The position numbers and the translations under genes were made by a program. Source: Micrasema longulum (lineage: Eukaryota; Arthropoda; Insecta; Trichoptera; Brachycentridae). Taken from it: a stretch of 64,000 nt of DNA. Position 1 is the first letter of the stretch, and each line of letters begins with the position of its first letter. Of the stretch, positions 33,526 through 44,749 are shown piece after piece. The DNA lies in assembly GCA_022494885.1 (NCBI GenBank), contig JAGVSM010003794.1, positions 124,001 through 188,000 of the forward strand, in the 5' to 3' direction. Below the pieces are notes generated by a model, which saw nothing but the letters and a program-made list of their open reading frames with translations, made no database searches and was not told the origin of the DNA.

Positions 33526-35492
33526 ACTTATAAAACTATTCACATTTTGTTTCAACTGCTATTCATGTAAATTATTCCAATAATGATGCGCAATGGCAGC
33601 CTAATTGGTTTACCCTTTTGGGTAGTGAAATGGATTTCATATCCGCTTTTGTTTAACGAGCTCAGGAAGTAATTAATATTTTGTACCTATAATTTAATTT
33701 CACACAAATGTATTATAAGTTTGTGGGAACTATCCGAAGCTTCCATAAGATTTTAGAACTTTAATACAGTTTTATCAAAATGAGTATTTAAAAAACGTCT
33801 ATGTGTCTCGAATCTCGTTAAACAAAATGTAGTAACGCCTTTTTAAGCGGAAGATTAATAAATATATTGAAATGATGTGCGCAACATATTGGATGAAGCC
33901 GTTTCTGTCAGAAAGCAACAAATTTATGTACCCACATTAAAAAAAGCAGATGCCAGAGTTAGATTGTATAATGAACTGTGTATATTAGGGTATGTTGTGT
34001 GTTCATATACCTACATACATATGTATTATTATATACCTTAATACTGAGTAACACGGTCCATTAATTTCGTATACTCTTTATTAAAAGCGTGCAATCTTCG
34101 AATTCCCAGCCCCAATTTATTCTTCATCTGACTTTTGATTGATAAAAATGGGTCTTGTGAATCCCATTAGACTGTTGTAATTGGAAATGTATTAAAATTT
34201 ATCGATTGCTCCGGATTGGAATCAATTTCACTCTCGTTTGGAAATTTAATAAATTCCTCAATAAACGCTAATGATTTTGGTTTTAAGGCAATTGATAAGG
34301 AACGAATCTAAAAGCATTTCCGAGTACCTGATCAGGGTCCCGCTCAATTAATGATTGTAAAATGATGGCAAATTCTTGGCATATCTACAGTTCATTTATA
34401 TCTCCATTAATTGACTGGTAAAAAGTTCATTTGTATAGAAATGATAAACATGTATGAGTGTTGATAAACGGCGAGTAGCCATATTAAATGGTTTAATAAT
34501 TTACATTCTCGTTTCAAAGATATTATGTCTAACATAAATCTTTCTATGTAAATAATGACCTGTGTCCGAGTTTATAGCCGATAGGCAGGTGGATGTTTTT
34601 ACTAATGTTTTGAATATGTAATATTAAAAAAATTAGTCTAACATCACAGTTATCTGTGTATCAATGATTGCTGGAATTTCCATACATTTTTTTAAACCCA
34701 AATTATGTACATGTAAGTAAAGACAAATATTAAATCAATAAAATATTTGGGCTATAGATTTTAATCAGAATTGAATTTGTTTTAATAAATAACATATTGC
34801 TTTATAATATTTAAATGTTTAAACTATATTTATTTACGAGAACGCACATAGAGTAACTACGCACTCAACCTTAAGGCCCTAGGGCAGACAAATTAAGAGG
34901 TAAATAATATAATATACCTCGGATTATCTTCATTACACCATAAGTTAGTTAGGTTTTCTTCCGGTTGGACTTAAATAACAGCATAAATCCTCTTGAAATG
35001 TGTAGGATCCATCCAGGACAAAGATGCATTAAAATTGTATTTGTAAATTTTAAAATTAAAACTTTAATAGGTTAAATCATAAGAAAATCTACAAGAGTAA
35101 TGAATTCTTACCACATAAAATAATATATTAAAATGGCGCATATAAAGTGGACTCGTAATAATAAGCGTTACTTTTTTATATTTAACTGGTCGATGTTTAT
35201 TCCTTAGTTTATTTTTCTTCGTAATAAATTAACTATAAAACAAGGAGTCGATAAAATGAATTCCATTAAATACCCACAAAACATGTTTAATAACCTCTCC
35301 CTTAGTCAAAAACATATAAAATTAACAGGGGTTATCATGTTTATTTACTTCGTATAATAAAACAGTCATTCTGGGTTTGATTAACTGGTTTAAGTCACTA
35401 TATATTTATTGGTTAATATCTTTATGTATTTTGTAGTGATATATATGTATATATTATACCTTTACTATCAATTACCAACATATCAACAATGA
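33526..35492. other. Gene-free sequence; 34,060-34,560 rich in homeodomain-type ATTA cores
   Basis: No gene is seen. Between about 34,060 and 34,560 there is a less repetitive, mixed-composition stretch with many ATTA/TAAT cores and GC-containing islands, which could be an enhancer. ATTA cores are common in AT-rich DNA, so this is weak. Confidence 0.35.
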
Positions 35493-35666
35493 TTAGGGGC
35501 TTGTCAACAGGTAGAAAAGATAATTTATTGAAGGAAATCATGAAATATTGACCACAACACCCAGACCAATTAAGAAAAAAAAAAAATTCTTTTTTTTCTT
35601 GCAACTAGCGCAAATCGAATCTGCAACTCTAATTTCACAGTTAGCCAACTGCGCCACCATGCCTGT
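35493..35666 (-). repeat. SINE3 copy
   Basis: It contains 'ggggcttgtcaacaggtag', 'accacaacacccagaccaat' and a tRNA-like head on the minus strand (catggtggcgcagttggct). The B box is degraded (agattcgatttgcg-like). It is an older copy than 25.5 kb. Confidence 0.8.
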
Positions 35667-36905
35667 GATAAAATTAATGAAATATTTCATATGATCACTT
35701 TTGTAAAGCGCCCTTGAGGGCGCCTTGATATAACAAAAATGGCGCCATACAAATCATCCATAAAAATAACAATATTAATATTTTAAAAACTAAACCATAT
35801 AATAAACTACGTCAGCATGTTCCTTTTAAATAAATATATTTAATTGCACACACACAAATTTGTAGTCTACCAGGTAATAAAATTGAAAGAAAAACAAAGA
35901 TGTAAAAAGGATTTACCTAGACAAAATTTTACCTTATTTCGATATTACATGATTTTATTTGTAAACATAATTATCTGAACGACTTCAAACTAACTTCCAC
36001 GTATTTTTTATTACTATGTAATGTTTTCGCAAAATCAAAACTTTGCTTCAAAGTGCCAATCATGGTATTAGTTTTAACAAATCGCTTTTTTTAATACCAC
36101 ACCAAAGTGGTTATTTATTATATCTTAGTGATTTTTTAAGAACAAAATACCTAAATACTCGTAGGTAATAGGTACCCAGGCCAAATAAAAAATCGCCTTT
36201 CATTTATTTGATCTCACCGGCGGCAAGCGTCCTTTTTCTGTTGAAAGATGGCATGCTTCTTTTAGGCACATTGAGTTATGTATAATTATCAATTTATTAT
36301 AACACCGGATTATTCAGAATTTTATGTGATTGTGAAATTTCTGGAAAAAATATCCTGCATAAACAAATAAGCTCAATGCATCTAGTAACACTAGAACTTG
36401 GTTTTCAAACTAAAATTCCGATTTTTCTGAGCCCATCAAAATTCCTTTTGAAAATGTAAAAAAAAAAATACGTATCATAGTTTGCCATATTTAAAAGATT
36501 TATAACATAGAGGACGAAGGTAGCTTACTTTAAACGTCAAATCAATCAAAGATATAAAGGATTCGTAAAAACTTAGCTTAACGCCATTAATAATTTACGA
36601 AGGTAATACCGATGGGCGCATCAAGATAAATGTTCAATCGGGATGTGTGGCAAGGACGAGCCAACTTATGAAAGGATTGATTCTGCCTCCTACCCTACCA
36701 AGTGTCAAGTGGTAGAGCGGCTCAAGGGGATAGAATAATCAAAGTTTTCTCTCCTGACTCCGCGAATTTCCGAAATGAAATATTGCTCATGGCACATGTG
36801 CCCCACTCACCCCTGCTGCCGCCGCTCTACCGCGAACCCTTTTTATATCATACCAACGGATCAAAGTTTTTTACCTATGCGGAGAACGTATTAAATATTT
36901 AGCAA
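35667..36905. other. Gene-free sequence with GC hairpin (35,709-35,726) and GC-richer block at 36,600-36,860
   Basis: GCGCCC-TTGA-GGGCGC near 35,709-35,726 is a perfect six-base-pair GC hairpin in AT-rich DNA. It is followed by a second GGCGCC. The 36,600-36,860 block is GC-richer and includes a 66-codon plus frame without motif. No gene can be supported. Confidence 0.4.
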
Positions 36906-37112
36906 ACGCCTCGTGGAGTAATAAATGCGTTTAACTATCTTACAAGGTCTCAAGTTTGATTCCCATCAAGGTCAAAATAATACATTTATTTGAAAATATA
37001 TTTCATTACTTATAGTCCTTGGGCGAACACGAGAAGCGTAAGATTTTATGTAAAAAATATTGAGATACACTGCATCTGGAGAACTGGCTTACCCAGTACC
37101 CTATGCCCTTTA
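36906..37112 (+). repeat. SINE1 copy, degraded
   Basis: The head 'acgcctcgtggagtaataaa' and 'aagtttgattccc' (decayed B box) is followed by a body remnant 'agtccttgggcgaac', 'gaagcgtaagat' and the end 'cccagtaccctatgccctt'. It has no tail. Confidence 0.75.
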
Positions 37113-37124
37113 AATAAATATAAA

Positions 37125-37345
37125 TATTTAACAATGTTTTGAGTATGCCCAAATGCTTGCAGACTGTCTGGATTTTCTCCCTTTACTTTTTTCTCACTTT
37201 ACACACTGTGTATAGAATGTTACACAGTGAGTAAAGTGGCCACCTAAATCAACCAATGACAGGTCATAAGCCCTGTAAACGCCTAGACTCTGATATTTCT
37301 TTCACAAAAATGTTTTTCCTCTCTGTTGCAAAATTTTTTAATATG
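37125..37345 (-). repeat. FB1 repeat copy
   Basis: It contains 'tgagtatgcccaaatgcttg', then a short inverted pair 'ctttacacactgtgta' / 'tacacagtgagtaaag', then 'caggtcataagccctgtaaa' and 'ttcctctctgttgc'. It shares diagnostic variants with the 32.1 kb copy. Confidence 0.8.
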
Positions 37346-38831
37346 TTGATGGTGATTAAGCAGGTGAATATATTAATTCATTGCTTTTATTTTTTATGGA
37401 GACATATATCAAAAACAAATAATAATGTATCCTAACTCTATGAGGCCAAGAGCCAAGGCCATTATTTGAATTTATTAATAAGGCATGTGAAAATAAACAC
37501 AATTTTCTCAAACCAACCGTTTTGGCATTTTATAATACGAATAAGTTTTTTTTTTTGAAAAGAATATGTATAATAATATATGTAGTTTTGATAAAAAAAA
37601 ACATTTTTATTTTTTTAGTACACTAGGATATATAAAACATTGTTAAACATTTTGTAAAAAAATCACTTAGGTTTTGAAATATACGTTAACCGGTTTCCAG
37701 GTCACCACCTTGTCGTCTAAATTTCTTATATTTTTATTACATTAGTTCTGACTCTGTTTCCTCCAAACCAGTAGATGCACACCTGAAAACTAATGTAGTT
37801 TGTGCAAATTTACCTATGTACGAAAAAAGTGTTTGTTGCGAAAAAAAATTTCATTAATCATTAAAAGTCCTACCTACCTCATAATTAAACTTTTATCTCA
37901 TCGTCAATAAACCAACATTTGTAATTGGTTAAAATGATAATTAATTTATGATAAATTGAACCTTACTTAGCAAATGTATTATCCAAGTTATACATATTAA
38001 GCTCAAAAAATTATCAGTAATGCAGTTCGTGTAACATAAAATGCATTTGTAATTATTAGATTGTTTGAAGAAAACCGTTTTTTTACATAATGATTTATGT
38101 TTCCTCTTAGTAAATTTGGATGGTTTTTTAACGGAAATCATTAAGTTAATGACCGCAATATCTTCACTCAGTGTACGTAAAGTCACTTTGTATAAATATG
38201 TGCTAACTAGACATTAACCCTAAGGTCCAGTACACACCATGGCTAAAATCTAAATGGCGCAATAAAATAACCGAGTGTGGATTGATATTTATATAATAAT
38301 TATTTAAAAAAATATTTATGCACATAAAGCCAGGCAAACCAGTTCACCGCGAGGCCTACAAATACGCACTCGATTTTCTTTTTCGGGAATTTTTACTTGA
38401 GAGTAGTCTTATTTTACCCTGGCGTGTGAACTTGAGTTAAACGTGTGAAATTGGTCTAAACAGATTGATATATATATATTTTTAATTTATTTTTAAGTTT
38501 TAATTTTTTTTTTTTGTTTTTTTACAATAAAAATAATAATAAAACAGAGTATTAAAAAAAAGCATAATTCCATATCAACGAAATACGTATTAATAGAAAA
38601 ATAGTAAACAAAAAATCCCACAAAGGCATGGCCTGTTTGTGGGAGTACAAGAAAATGTTAATGAATTTTTGCTCCTATAATAAATAATGGACAGTTATGA
38701 TATTTTTGTATAACATAAGAAAGAAAAAATAAATATTCTGTAAAAGATATTATGGTTCTTTTTTTCATAGTAATTAAAAAAGGAAATAAAAAAAAAAAAA
38801 AAAACACAAATTCTCGCAACACAGTTTGGAA
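37346..38831. other. Gene-free AT-rich sequence
   Basis: Nothing is recognised. Poly-A/T runs lie around 38,505-38,525 and 38,785-38,803. Confidence 0.45.
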
Positions 38832-38910
38832 AACATTTTTAACGGGGAAATATGGGCATCTAGGCATTTACAGGGCTTTTGATCTGTATTTGGTTGGGTT
38901 TAGGTTATTG
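38832..38910 (+). repeat. FB1 fragment interrupted by SINE1
   Basis: It contains 'catctaggcatttacagggc' and 'ttgatctgtatttggttggg'. The SINE1 insertion at 38,911 splits the sequence, which resumes at 39,172. Confidence 0.75.
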
Positions 38911-39171
38911 TCGGCCTCGTGGTGTAATGGTTAGCGCGTTTGCCTACCATGCAAGAGGTCTCGGGTTCGATTCCCGACATGTTTGATTTGAAGTAATTAT
39001 TTAAAAGGTTGTTTCACACTTAAATATTTCATAGTCCCTGGGCTGGTACCTGAAGCGTAAGACTGATCACTTTACCTTAATGTAACAAAATTGATCGAGA
39101 TATGCTGCGATTGGTGTACCAATCCTGTGCCCTATGCACCATTAGGTGCGGAAAGGGAATAATGATGATGA
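38911..39171 (+). mobile_element. SINE1, complete copy with 11-bp target-site duplication
   Basis: The tRNA-like head (38,913-38,984) has an A box at 38,920-38,930 (TGGTGTAATGG) and a perfect B box GGTTCGATTCC at 38,964-38,974. The anticodon-like loop reads CTACCAT. The body contains 'ctgggctggtacctgaagcg' and ends 'ggtgcggaaagggaataatg' with a GATGATGATGA tail. TTAGGTTATTG occurs directly before (38,900-38,910) and after (39,172-39,182). Intact pol III boxes and perfect duplications make it the youngest SINE here. It would be mobilised by a LINE supplied in trans. Confidence 0.95.
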
Positions 39172-39182
39172 TTAGGTTATTG

Positions 39183-39664
39183 ATTTACCTACATTTCGTT
39201 ACTTCTTTTGTGCTATCTAGACCGACAAGACAAAATCTTCTGTTTTACACCGAAAACGCGCCAACAAACTATTTTAAATAATCTACAATACCGCGACTAA
39301 TTCGAATATATGCGACCAATATAACGATGTATTTACCTAGGCTGATATTTTTTGTGACAATGTATGTAAATTTAGGTAAAAAATTGTGGAAATTTTGAGA
39401 GAAGCAGATATTTAATTTTATTATTATTATTATATACATATTTTTTCATACATTTATTATATTGAACATAATTTAAATTATTGTATTAAGTGTTACCAAT
39501 TTTTTTGGTGTGTGCATGAGTTTCTTACACTAATATACAAAAAAATTGGCAATATATGTGTACATACTGTTTGTTTACCTAATAAATAATAAATAAAAAT
39601 ATATATATATAATGGGGACATGATATAAAGGATGAAGGTCAAAAGATTATGTTTAAAAATTTAA
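39183..39664. other. Gene-free sequence
   Basis: Nothing is recognised except short simple repeats: TTA repeats near 39,420-39,435 and TA repeats near 39,599-39,612. Confidence 0.45.
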
Positions 39665-39912
39665 CGCTTTTATTACAATATTTGAGTTTGTCCAAATGTT
39701 CGTAGACAAAAGACTGGATTTCATACCCTCGGGAGTCATTAAGATTAACAAATTACAACAGGGATGGAGAATACGTCAAAACGGTGAATGTTACACAGTG
39801 TGTAAAGTGGCCACTTAAACCAACCAATGACAGGTCATAAGCCCTGTAAATGCCTAGACTTCCATATTCTCTTATTTAAGGTATTCTCCATCCCTGTTGT
39901 AATTTGTTAATA
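39665..39912 (-). repeat. FB1 copy with perfect 30-bp inverted ends
   Basis: 39,745-39,774 (TTAACAAATTACAACAGG...) is exactly complementary to 39,881-39,910. The 166-bp TTAA-to-TTAA unit contains 'acacagtgtgtaaagtggcc' and 'gacaggtcataagccctg'. The outer flank (39,665-39,744) is the complement of the flank seen at 26,765-26,845 and 19,944-20,020. Perfect ends suggest this is a younger copy. Confidence 0.9.
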
Positions 39913-40065
39913 ATAACGCTTTTAAGTTTTCAAAGCTTTTGGGCATTAATAAACTTATAAATGTAACGGAACCTGTTCAACGTAAATAGCCTGTACTCTT
40001 ACATGTTCGAAAATAGTTTTACCATAAATATTTTTAGTCTGTTAAATTTTTGTAATCAAGTACCT

Positions 40066-40165
40066 ATAGTGGCCACTCTTACTAGCCACTGACATAAGCC
40101 CCGTAAATACATTTATTATTGTATTTTTTTCTCTTAAATATTGTTTATCTCTCTTGTAATGTATG
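40066..40165 (-). repeat. FB1 fragment, degraded
   Basis: It contains 'atagtggccactcttactag' and 'gacataagccccgtaaatac' and ends near 'ctctcttgtaatgta'. A further scrap at 40,315-40,400 carries 'tgttgattttagtgaggt' and 'gggtgagattcattc'. Confidence 0.6.
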
Positions 40166-40519
40166 ATTTTGAATATTTATCCCCTGTATGCATTTATTTT
40201 CTTGTTCAAGTATCTCGAAAAGTAATGCCTTGACAACAAATATATAGATCATGTGAGCTATCATCAGATGCATTTATTAGTCATAAACGCATAATTTTTT
40301 TCTACGTTTTGACTTTACGTCCTGTACCCTCCATATGTTGATTTTAGTGAGGTAAAAGATTTAATACAAATATTTACATGGGTGAGATTCATTCTTATTA
40401 TTTCATCTGAACAGAAGAAGTATAGATGTTTAACCATGAGAATAAAGTATAAACGGTTGTTACGCAATTACATGTTACACTTTGACGTAAAGAAGTCAGA
40501 AGTCAGTTGCAATTCATAA

Positions 40520-41030
40520 AATAAGATTTTATTTTATTTTTATTTATTAAGGTAAAACAATTTTTTTTTATAGGAATACAAAATATAAAAAATAGTACAT
40601 ACATCCAGTTAAAGTTTTTCACAAATGTAATGAGAGAACATGTTACAAAGTAAAGAGAAAAATAATATATTTTATAAGACATAAGAAAAAAAAAAAAAGC
40701 TTGTAAGAAGGTTAAGGGATGAGGAAATAGAGTAGAGGAGTGAAGGAGAGGGATTTTCATAACATAGTTGACCAATTCAAAATTTTAATATAAATAAATA
40801 AAATAAACATATTTCATTTTACAGTGTTTCAAAAAGTTTTTTTTGAAGTCAGAAAATTTTGTATTAAAAATATCTAAATGAGGACAAAGTAAATTAAATT
40901 TGGAGCAGCTACGATAAATAAAAGAGTTTTGAACATAGTTTTTTGGGCAATGAATTATAAAAAAATGAACTGTCATGTTAAAGATGCTGAGTAAGTGGAT
41001 AAAGAGTGGACTTTTTCAATATCTTGTAAA
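40520..41030 (-). pseudogene. Jockey-like LINE, RT C-terminus and 3' UTR
   Basis: The minus frame from about 41,030 reads PLFIHLLSIFNMTVHFF and continues KNYVQNSFIYRSCSKFN, then LDIFNTKFSDFKKNF. This is the same C-terminal pattern as the 56.7 kb copy (T.Y..NSPI.R....N....LD.F...F). The coding end lies near 40,785. The 3' UTR runs to an 'aataaaaataaaataaaat' tail near 40,525. The catalytic domain is absent (5' truncation). Confidence 0.75.
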
Positions 41031-41589
41031 TTGTTTCATTGTCATAATATTTTTTTCTGTTTTAATTTTAATTGTATCTCGTTATTCTTCTCTTTTTTTA
41101 TATTTTTATTGTGAATAGTATTGATTCAAATTATTTAAGCGTCATCAGATGAAAAAACACATTTCATCCAAAAGTACCGGGAATTTGTAGCAAGTCGGGT
41201 CTTGAAGCTATGAATACATGTACATTGTAAAATCGTAAAAATCAAAATCAGCAAAAAAACTTGTAAAAAATAAACCATGTAAATGGATAGGCTTCCATAT
41301 TAATTTTCTACGGAAAGAAATTGGTAGTAATGTGAGGCCATTAAGTCATTAAGTTTAGGAGTTACTCATTTTGAATTTCCTACTTGTCTTTAAATGTAAT
41401 CGTTTTGAACTCTAATCTTGTAACCATTTTTGAAAAAAAATGCTTCTGGAACCATAGAATGCGATACACCCCCGCCCTTCGATTTTCTTAACGGGAGATA
41501 TAAAAATATCATATTATGAGCAAGTATGTAAGCATATGAATATATGTGGAGGCATTGTGTCAGCAGGATAGTGTTATTGGATCCTAGCC
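41031..41589. other. Gene-free sequence
   Basis: It includes an FB1-like scrap at about 41,274-41,298 ('catgtaaatggataggcttc'). Nothing else is recognised. Confidence 0.4.
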
Positions 41590-41960
41590 GCTATCATCAC
41601 ACGTGCCACGAGCGCCACCCAAATTTGCTCCCTTCTACCCTCTACCTCCACCCAATAAACAGGAAGAATGCGAAACGCACAGGTCAAATTTAAAAGGAAT
41701 AAATATGACTAGCCGGCAACAGTCGGCCATTGCCGACTGTTCTATGCTAGGGAATTTGGCCCTTCGGGCCTTATGTAATCAGCCCTCCGGGCCTCGTTTT
41801 ACAGTTCTTTGTCCACATCTGTTGCGTTTCGCTTCGTTGGTCAAATACGTTTTTATCGTAATTTTTTTCTCGTAAAAATTTTAGTAGGATTTTTTTAAAG
41901 CTTACCATGAGGAATGTTCCTTTGAAGTTTCACGGTCTAGCCCTGAAAAACCATATATAC
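41590..41960. other. GC-rich block with three strong hairpins
   Basis: Hairpins in a row: AACAGTCGGC-CATT-GCCGACTGTT (10 perfect pairs, about 41,718-41,741), GGCCC-TTC-GGGCC (about 41,758-41,770) and GCCC-TCC-GGGC (about 41,781-41,791). A 90-codon plus frame (41,603-41,875) spans the block, but its codons simply follow the hairpins and no motif is visible. The block is far richer in GC than the window. It could be the subterminal region of a DNA transposon, a structured RNA, or horizontally acquired sequence. No origin can be assigned. Confidence 0.5.
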
Positions 41961-42524
41961 GTTATCCATAATAATAATATTGATAAAAAGACATTTAGGG
42001 CCTTTTTTATAGACCAGGTATAAAATTATTCCTAAGCATAGTGGTAGAATAATGAAGGTATATTTAAAAAAAATAACCTCGCATTAAGTAATACTCGGTA
42101 TAAAGCTATGATGGTGACCATATGTACTTATACTTAGGACCAACGTGGTAAATCTTTTTCTTTTGTAAAATGGATAGTATTTATTTGAAATTTAAACAAT
42201 TTATAAACTAGCAATTTTTCCGGAGATTTCAAAGAAAATATGGTTTATGAATGTAAAAATTATCATCAAAGTTTCATTTTATTTGGATAAATTTTATTTA
42301 ACAGATGCTTAAGTAGTAATCCTTCTTATGTTTTACCGTATTTTTACATAAAATATTTTTTGGAATACATATTTAAATTTACATTTATTAAATCGTCGAA
42401 ACATTTTTATCAGTGGCATATTTATTTTTGGCATATTTTTATAACAAACTCCGAATGTAAAACACCATCGTAATCAAAACATCAATAAATAAATATCATT
42501 ATCGATTTCGATAGACTTAGATTT
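41961..42524. other. Gene-free AT-rich sequence
   Basis: Nothing is recognised. Confidence 0.45.
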
Positions 42525-42590
42525 CCAAATTACAACAGGGATGAAGACTACCTTAAATAAAGGAATATGGAAGTTTAGACATTAGTGCTA
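42525..42590 (+). repeat. FB1 terminal fragment
   Basis: It contains 'ccaaattacaacagggatg', 'taccttaaataaaggaatat' and 'ggaagtttagacatta'. Only the left terminus remains, and the preceding TTAA is lost (ttcc). Confidence 0.75.
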
Positions 42591-42764
42591 CATAAAAAAT
42601 AATTATAAATGTAACTTTTCACTTCTTTCTTAAATATATTGTATTCCTGACTTTTTCAGCAAATAACTCAGTAATTCTTAGCAACTTTACCGTACGCTGT
42701 ATATGTATATTTTAAATGATCAAAATACGCTTTAACTCTGTACTTTTAAACTTTAAAACTCTAA

Positions 42765-43450
42765 ATGTTTTGTCATGTCATACACAAGAGAGTCCAAAAC
42801 AATTTATTTCCGTTACATCATGATGGAGTAAAACTTGAACGAGTCTCAACGTCCAGGGATTTCGGGGTGCTGTTTGACGCTAAGTTATCATTTAATCTAC
42901 ATATAATATCATTATGCAGTAACTCCCTTAAAATGCTTGGATTTGTTCATAGAAATGCTAAGATTTTTTGAAATATTCAAGTTCTAAAAACATTGAATAA
43001 TTTTATGGTAAGAAGTCGCTTGGAATTTAGTTCCATCATTTGGTTGCCAAATGAAATTACATATTCCTTAATAGAGAAAAATTCTGCGTAATCTATCTCA
43101 GGGAGTATGGATATTACCCGTGGTTTTTCCCAACTGATTTCTTACGAGGAATGCTAGGCTACCAATCATTGTTCGGGATTCATTTGGGTACTTACTTTTT
43201 TGAACTGATTGGTGGTCGCATACATAATTCTAATATTTTGAATGAATTTGGTATATTTGTCCCTGATCTTCGACAAAGGCAACATAGGTTGTTCTACCGA
43301 TCACGATGCAGAACCAACCTGCCAATGATTATGCCGGTAGGTAGAGCAATCGTGTTATTCAATCGTATCGTCTCGAATGTCGATATGTTAAATTTTATGA
43401 CAGTGGGATTTCTCTTAGGAAAGCAATTTCCAAATTGTAATATGTATTAA
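42765..43450 (+). pseudogene. Jockey-like LINE, thumb/C-terminal part of RT
   Basis: Frame 42,765-42,971 reads STSRDFGVLFDAKLSFNLHI and then MLGFVHRNAK, the post-catalytic DLGV..D..L.F..HI...LGF..R block. It continues after one stop with LKTLNNFMVRSRLEFSSIIW (the usual L...VRS.LEY.S..W). After further breaks, 43,151-43,450 reads FELIGGRIHNSNILNEFG and VPDLRQRQHRLFYRS, ending with N......D.LNFM. So about 230 C-terminal residues are traceable in order, with at least two stops. It is a non-functional relic, directly followed by the FB1/PLE composite. Confidence 0.85.
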
Positions 43451-43925
43451 TTAAAAATATAAAACAACTTTGTTTTTAACCACTAATAAAATAATTTGTC
43501 AACAATATTTGGTCCATGAAGAAGTATAGAAATTGAAAAAATAACATTTTCAGGCGTTGCCTAGTATGTAGGTGAAATAATTCAATTAGATGAATCTCGC
43601 CAGCATAAATAAAGGTTTCAGCTCTTTAACTTCACAAACATCAACAGATGGAAAAATTGAAGGAATATAGATGTTTAAATATAGGCAGAATGGTGAATAT
43701 TACACAGTGTGTAAAGTGGCCACTTAAACCAGCCATTGACAGGTCATAAGCCCTGTAGATGCCTAGACTTCTATATTACCTTCTCTTAAATGTTCTTCAT
43801 CTCTGTTGTAATATGTTAAAATAATTAGTGGTTAAAAACAAAGTTGTTTTATTTATTTTATTATAATGAATAACCACAAAGTTAGTGCTTCAAATATAAA
43901 CTTTATATTTATGTAATATGTATGT
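43448..43925 (-). repeat. FB1 copy inside inverted PLE terminal arms
   Basis: The left arm 43,455-43,490 (aaaacaactttgtttttaac...) is complementary to 43,822-43,853 (ttagtggttaaaaacaaag...). Between them lies an FB1 copy with 'ggcgttgcctagtatgtagg', 'cacttaaaccagccattgac' and the 'ctctgttgtaatatgttaa' end (TTAA at 43,816-43,819). Sequence to 43,925 matches the complement of 26,985-27,060. The minus-strand order is the same as at 26.1-27.0 kb. Confidence 0.8.
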
Positions 43926-44050
43926 TCATTTTCCATGAATTTTTCTGTTTGCTTTTTCCTATTTTATCAATCAAATGTGTATGTTTTGTAATGTACTGAG
44001 AATTAGTTGGATACTCTAATGTTCTCAATGTAAATGAAAATAAATAATTG

Positions 44051-44103
44051 AATACCAATGCAGTGCTCTTTGCGCTGAATGCGAATTTAATAATGATGAT
44101 GAA
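44051..44103 (+). repeat. SINE1 3' end fragment
   Basis: 'ccaatgcagtgctctttgcg' followed by a GATGATGA tail matches the SINE1 terminus. The head and body are missing. Confidence 0.65.
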
Positions 44104-44749
44104 GTATTAAATTGAAAAATCATCAGCAGAGCTACAGCCCGTTGTGGACCTTGACTTCCTCCAGAATCTGTCTTCATTCCTCCCTGCTCTCTGCAGCTCT
44201 TTTCAAGCTCGTCAGAATGAAAAATAGTAAAAATAATCAGATACTACTTACGAAAAATATATTACGCGTAAAATTCCCAAATACTTAGGCTAAGGTTAGG
44301 TTAGGTAGGCTTAAGCTAGGTCTTTTTAAGTCGCAAATAACTGTTTTAAAAAATAGTAAATAATGGGTAAAAGATCGGGCTTCGAGTTTCGTACCTCTGA
44401 TCTGTTAGTCAACAGTCAACACCACCACTATGGGATAGCAACCTGTTTCAAAATATATACAAATGCATATATAATATATGAAAATATATTTTAGTATCTG
44501 TAGTATTAAAACATGATGCAAACCTTCCCATAACCAATGGAAAGTGTGGTAATCAATAGTTTCTGATGATGTTTCCGTTATTATAATATTTTGTAGATTC
44601 GTGGACTTGTTATTGTGTAAACCACGATACGTGTAATATCATGTAACAGGGTCACATTAATTCGTTTGAGAATATTCCGAACTTCGTGTTTGTATCGGAT
44701 ATAATGAATAAAGGTATTCTTTAGATTTGATGTTCCTCTTTAGATAGGT
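44104..44749. other. Gene-free sequence
   Basis: Mixed composition. It includes a short AGGTTAGGTTAGG run near 44,293 and nothing else recognisable. Confidence 0.4.

Noticed and set aside
36790..36860. Minus-strand TATA promoter (TATAAAAA at 36,840-36,847) with a GGTGAGTG splice donor
   Set aside because: The donor lies about 30 bases from the TATA box, where transcription should start, so the exon would have almost no length. No downstream exon connects to it.
38913..38984. tRNA gene (intact A and B boxes)
   Set aside because: It is the head of SINE1: the acceptor stem cannot close, a SINE body follows, and target-site duplications flank the whole unit. The same applies to the heads at 20.4, 21.8, 25.4, 25.7, 25.9, 48.7 and 52.6 kb.
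44290..44312. Telomeric TTAGG array
   Set aside because: Only two to three TTAGG-like units, in unique sequence. Interstitial scraps of this kind are common and do not indicate a telomere.
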